Origin: Candidatus Sulfotelmatobacter sp.
GTDB taxonomy: Bacteria > Acidobacteriota > Terriglobia > Terriglobales > SbA1
NCBI GenBank assembly: GCA_030151135.1
Contig: JASLEQ010000214.1
Location: 1-15,065 of the forward strand
Length of the DNA stretch: 15,065 nt
Reading direction: 5' to 3'
Numbering within the stretch: position 1 is the first letter of the stretch; every line of letters starts with the position of its first letter. The notes beneath the pieces were generated by a model. The model ran no database searches, was not told the DNA's origin, and saw only the letters and a list, made by a program, of their open reading frames with translations. The translations under genes were made by a program, and so were the position numbers. Below, in pieces: positions 14,626 to 15,065 of the stretch.

Positions 14626-15065
14626 TCACTCGGCGACAAGCAAGTTCTCCGCAAAGGGCCACTGGTCATCGATCCACTGCACGTCGCATCGAAAACCGGC
14701 TTTCTGCGCGGTCTGAAATATTTCATCCTGCGCATATTTGTGGCTGCTCTCGGTCCAAATGGTTTCGCCCTCTTCGAACGGAACAACGACCTCGGCAGCT
14801 GGAATTGTTACAACTTGGTGTTTCATCGACTGTAGATGCATCTCAACGCTCCGCGCTTCAGTATTGATGCGCGCCACGTGCTTGAATTGAGACACATCGA
14901 AATCCGCCCCTAGCTCCCGATTCACCCGCACCAGCAAATTGCGATTGAACGCTGCGGTGACACCCAACCCATCGTCGTAAGCGGCGATCAGTTGCGAGCT
15001 GGATTTCTCCAGGTCCGTTCCCAAGAGCAGCGAATCCCCGGGTTGAAGGATACACCGGACCTCGG
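14626..15065 (-). CDS. egtD: L-histidine N-alpha-methyltransferase EgtD, C-terminal part
   Basis: The frame runs in from the right window edge; only about 146 C-terminal residues are present, ending with ENLLVAE. EgtD trimethylates histidine with SAM to hercynine, the first step of ergothioneine synthesis. The visible part contains the family blocks LQPGDSLLLGTDLEK, then AAYDDGLGVTAAFNRNLLVRVNREL, then RSVEMHLQS and GETIWTESSHKY. The last block supplies the acidic residue and the Ser two positions later that bind the histidine amino group in the known enzyme. The frame continues upstream of the internal TTG at 15024 with conserved sequence, so 15024 is not the start. The egtB partner, if present, would be further right, outside the window. 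Confidence 0.9.
   Translation of the reverse strand, partial: EVRCILQPGDSLLLGTDLEKSSSQLIAAYDDGLGVTAAFNRNLLVRVNRELGADFDVSQFKHVARINTEARSVEMHLQSMKHQVVTIPAAEVVVPFEEGETIWTESSHKYAQDEIFQTAQKAGFRCDVQWIDDQWPFAENLLVAE

Overview
The window is a chromosomal segment of a GC-moderate soil-type bacterium. The overall look suggests an Acidobacteriota (Terriglobia-like) genome: a Tat-exported discoidin-fold protein, a DUF4142 protein, a compact histidine operon, a response regulator fused to a thioredoxin-reductase-like flavoprotein, and a UBP zinc-finger gene. That assignment is an inference from gene content and is not proven by the sequence. No mobile element, CRISPR array or rRNA is visible.

Left part (1-1926, all minus strand): the N-terminal part of a Tat-exported F5/8 type C (discoidin) domain protein running off the left edge, a secreted DUF4142 protein, and a tRNA-Val(GAC) gene with an encoded CCA end and a plausible sigma-70 promoter.

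Centre (2118-8465, plus strand): a histidine biosynthesis operon with the order hisI-hisG-hisD-hisC-hisB-hisH-hisF-hisA. Each gene overlaps or abuts the next, so translational coupling is likely. It is preceded by a clear transcription attenuator: a 24-codon leader peptide with nine His codons, segments that can form the alternative 1:2, 2:3 and 3:4 pairings, and an intrinsic terminator just before hisI. The best promoter places the transcript start at the leader ATG itself, so the leader peptide may be translated from a leaderless mRNA. hisE and a histidinol-phosphatase gene are absent from the window. HisA is short and divergent.

Right part (8472-14270, minus strand): a five-gene directional cluster read from right to left. 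It encodes a UBP-type zinc-finger protein, a REC/glutaredoxin-like/thioredoxin-reductase-like fusion that lacks the reductase CxxC, a histidine kinase with a degenerate cyclic-nucleotide-binding-like sensor, a mercuric-reductase/lipoamide-dehydrogenase-type flavoenzyme, and a stand-alone 5'-3' exonuclease. The first three look like a two-component system with a flavoprotein effector, possibly redox-linked. This is the least understood system in the window.

Right edge: a small hydrophobic membrane protein (plus strand) converges on the C-terminal part of egtD (minus strand), the histidine methyltransferase of ergothioneine synthesis.
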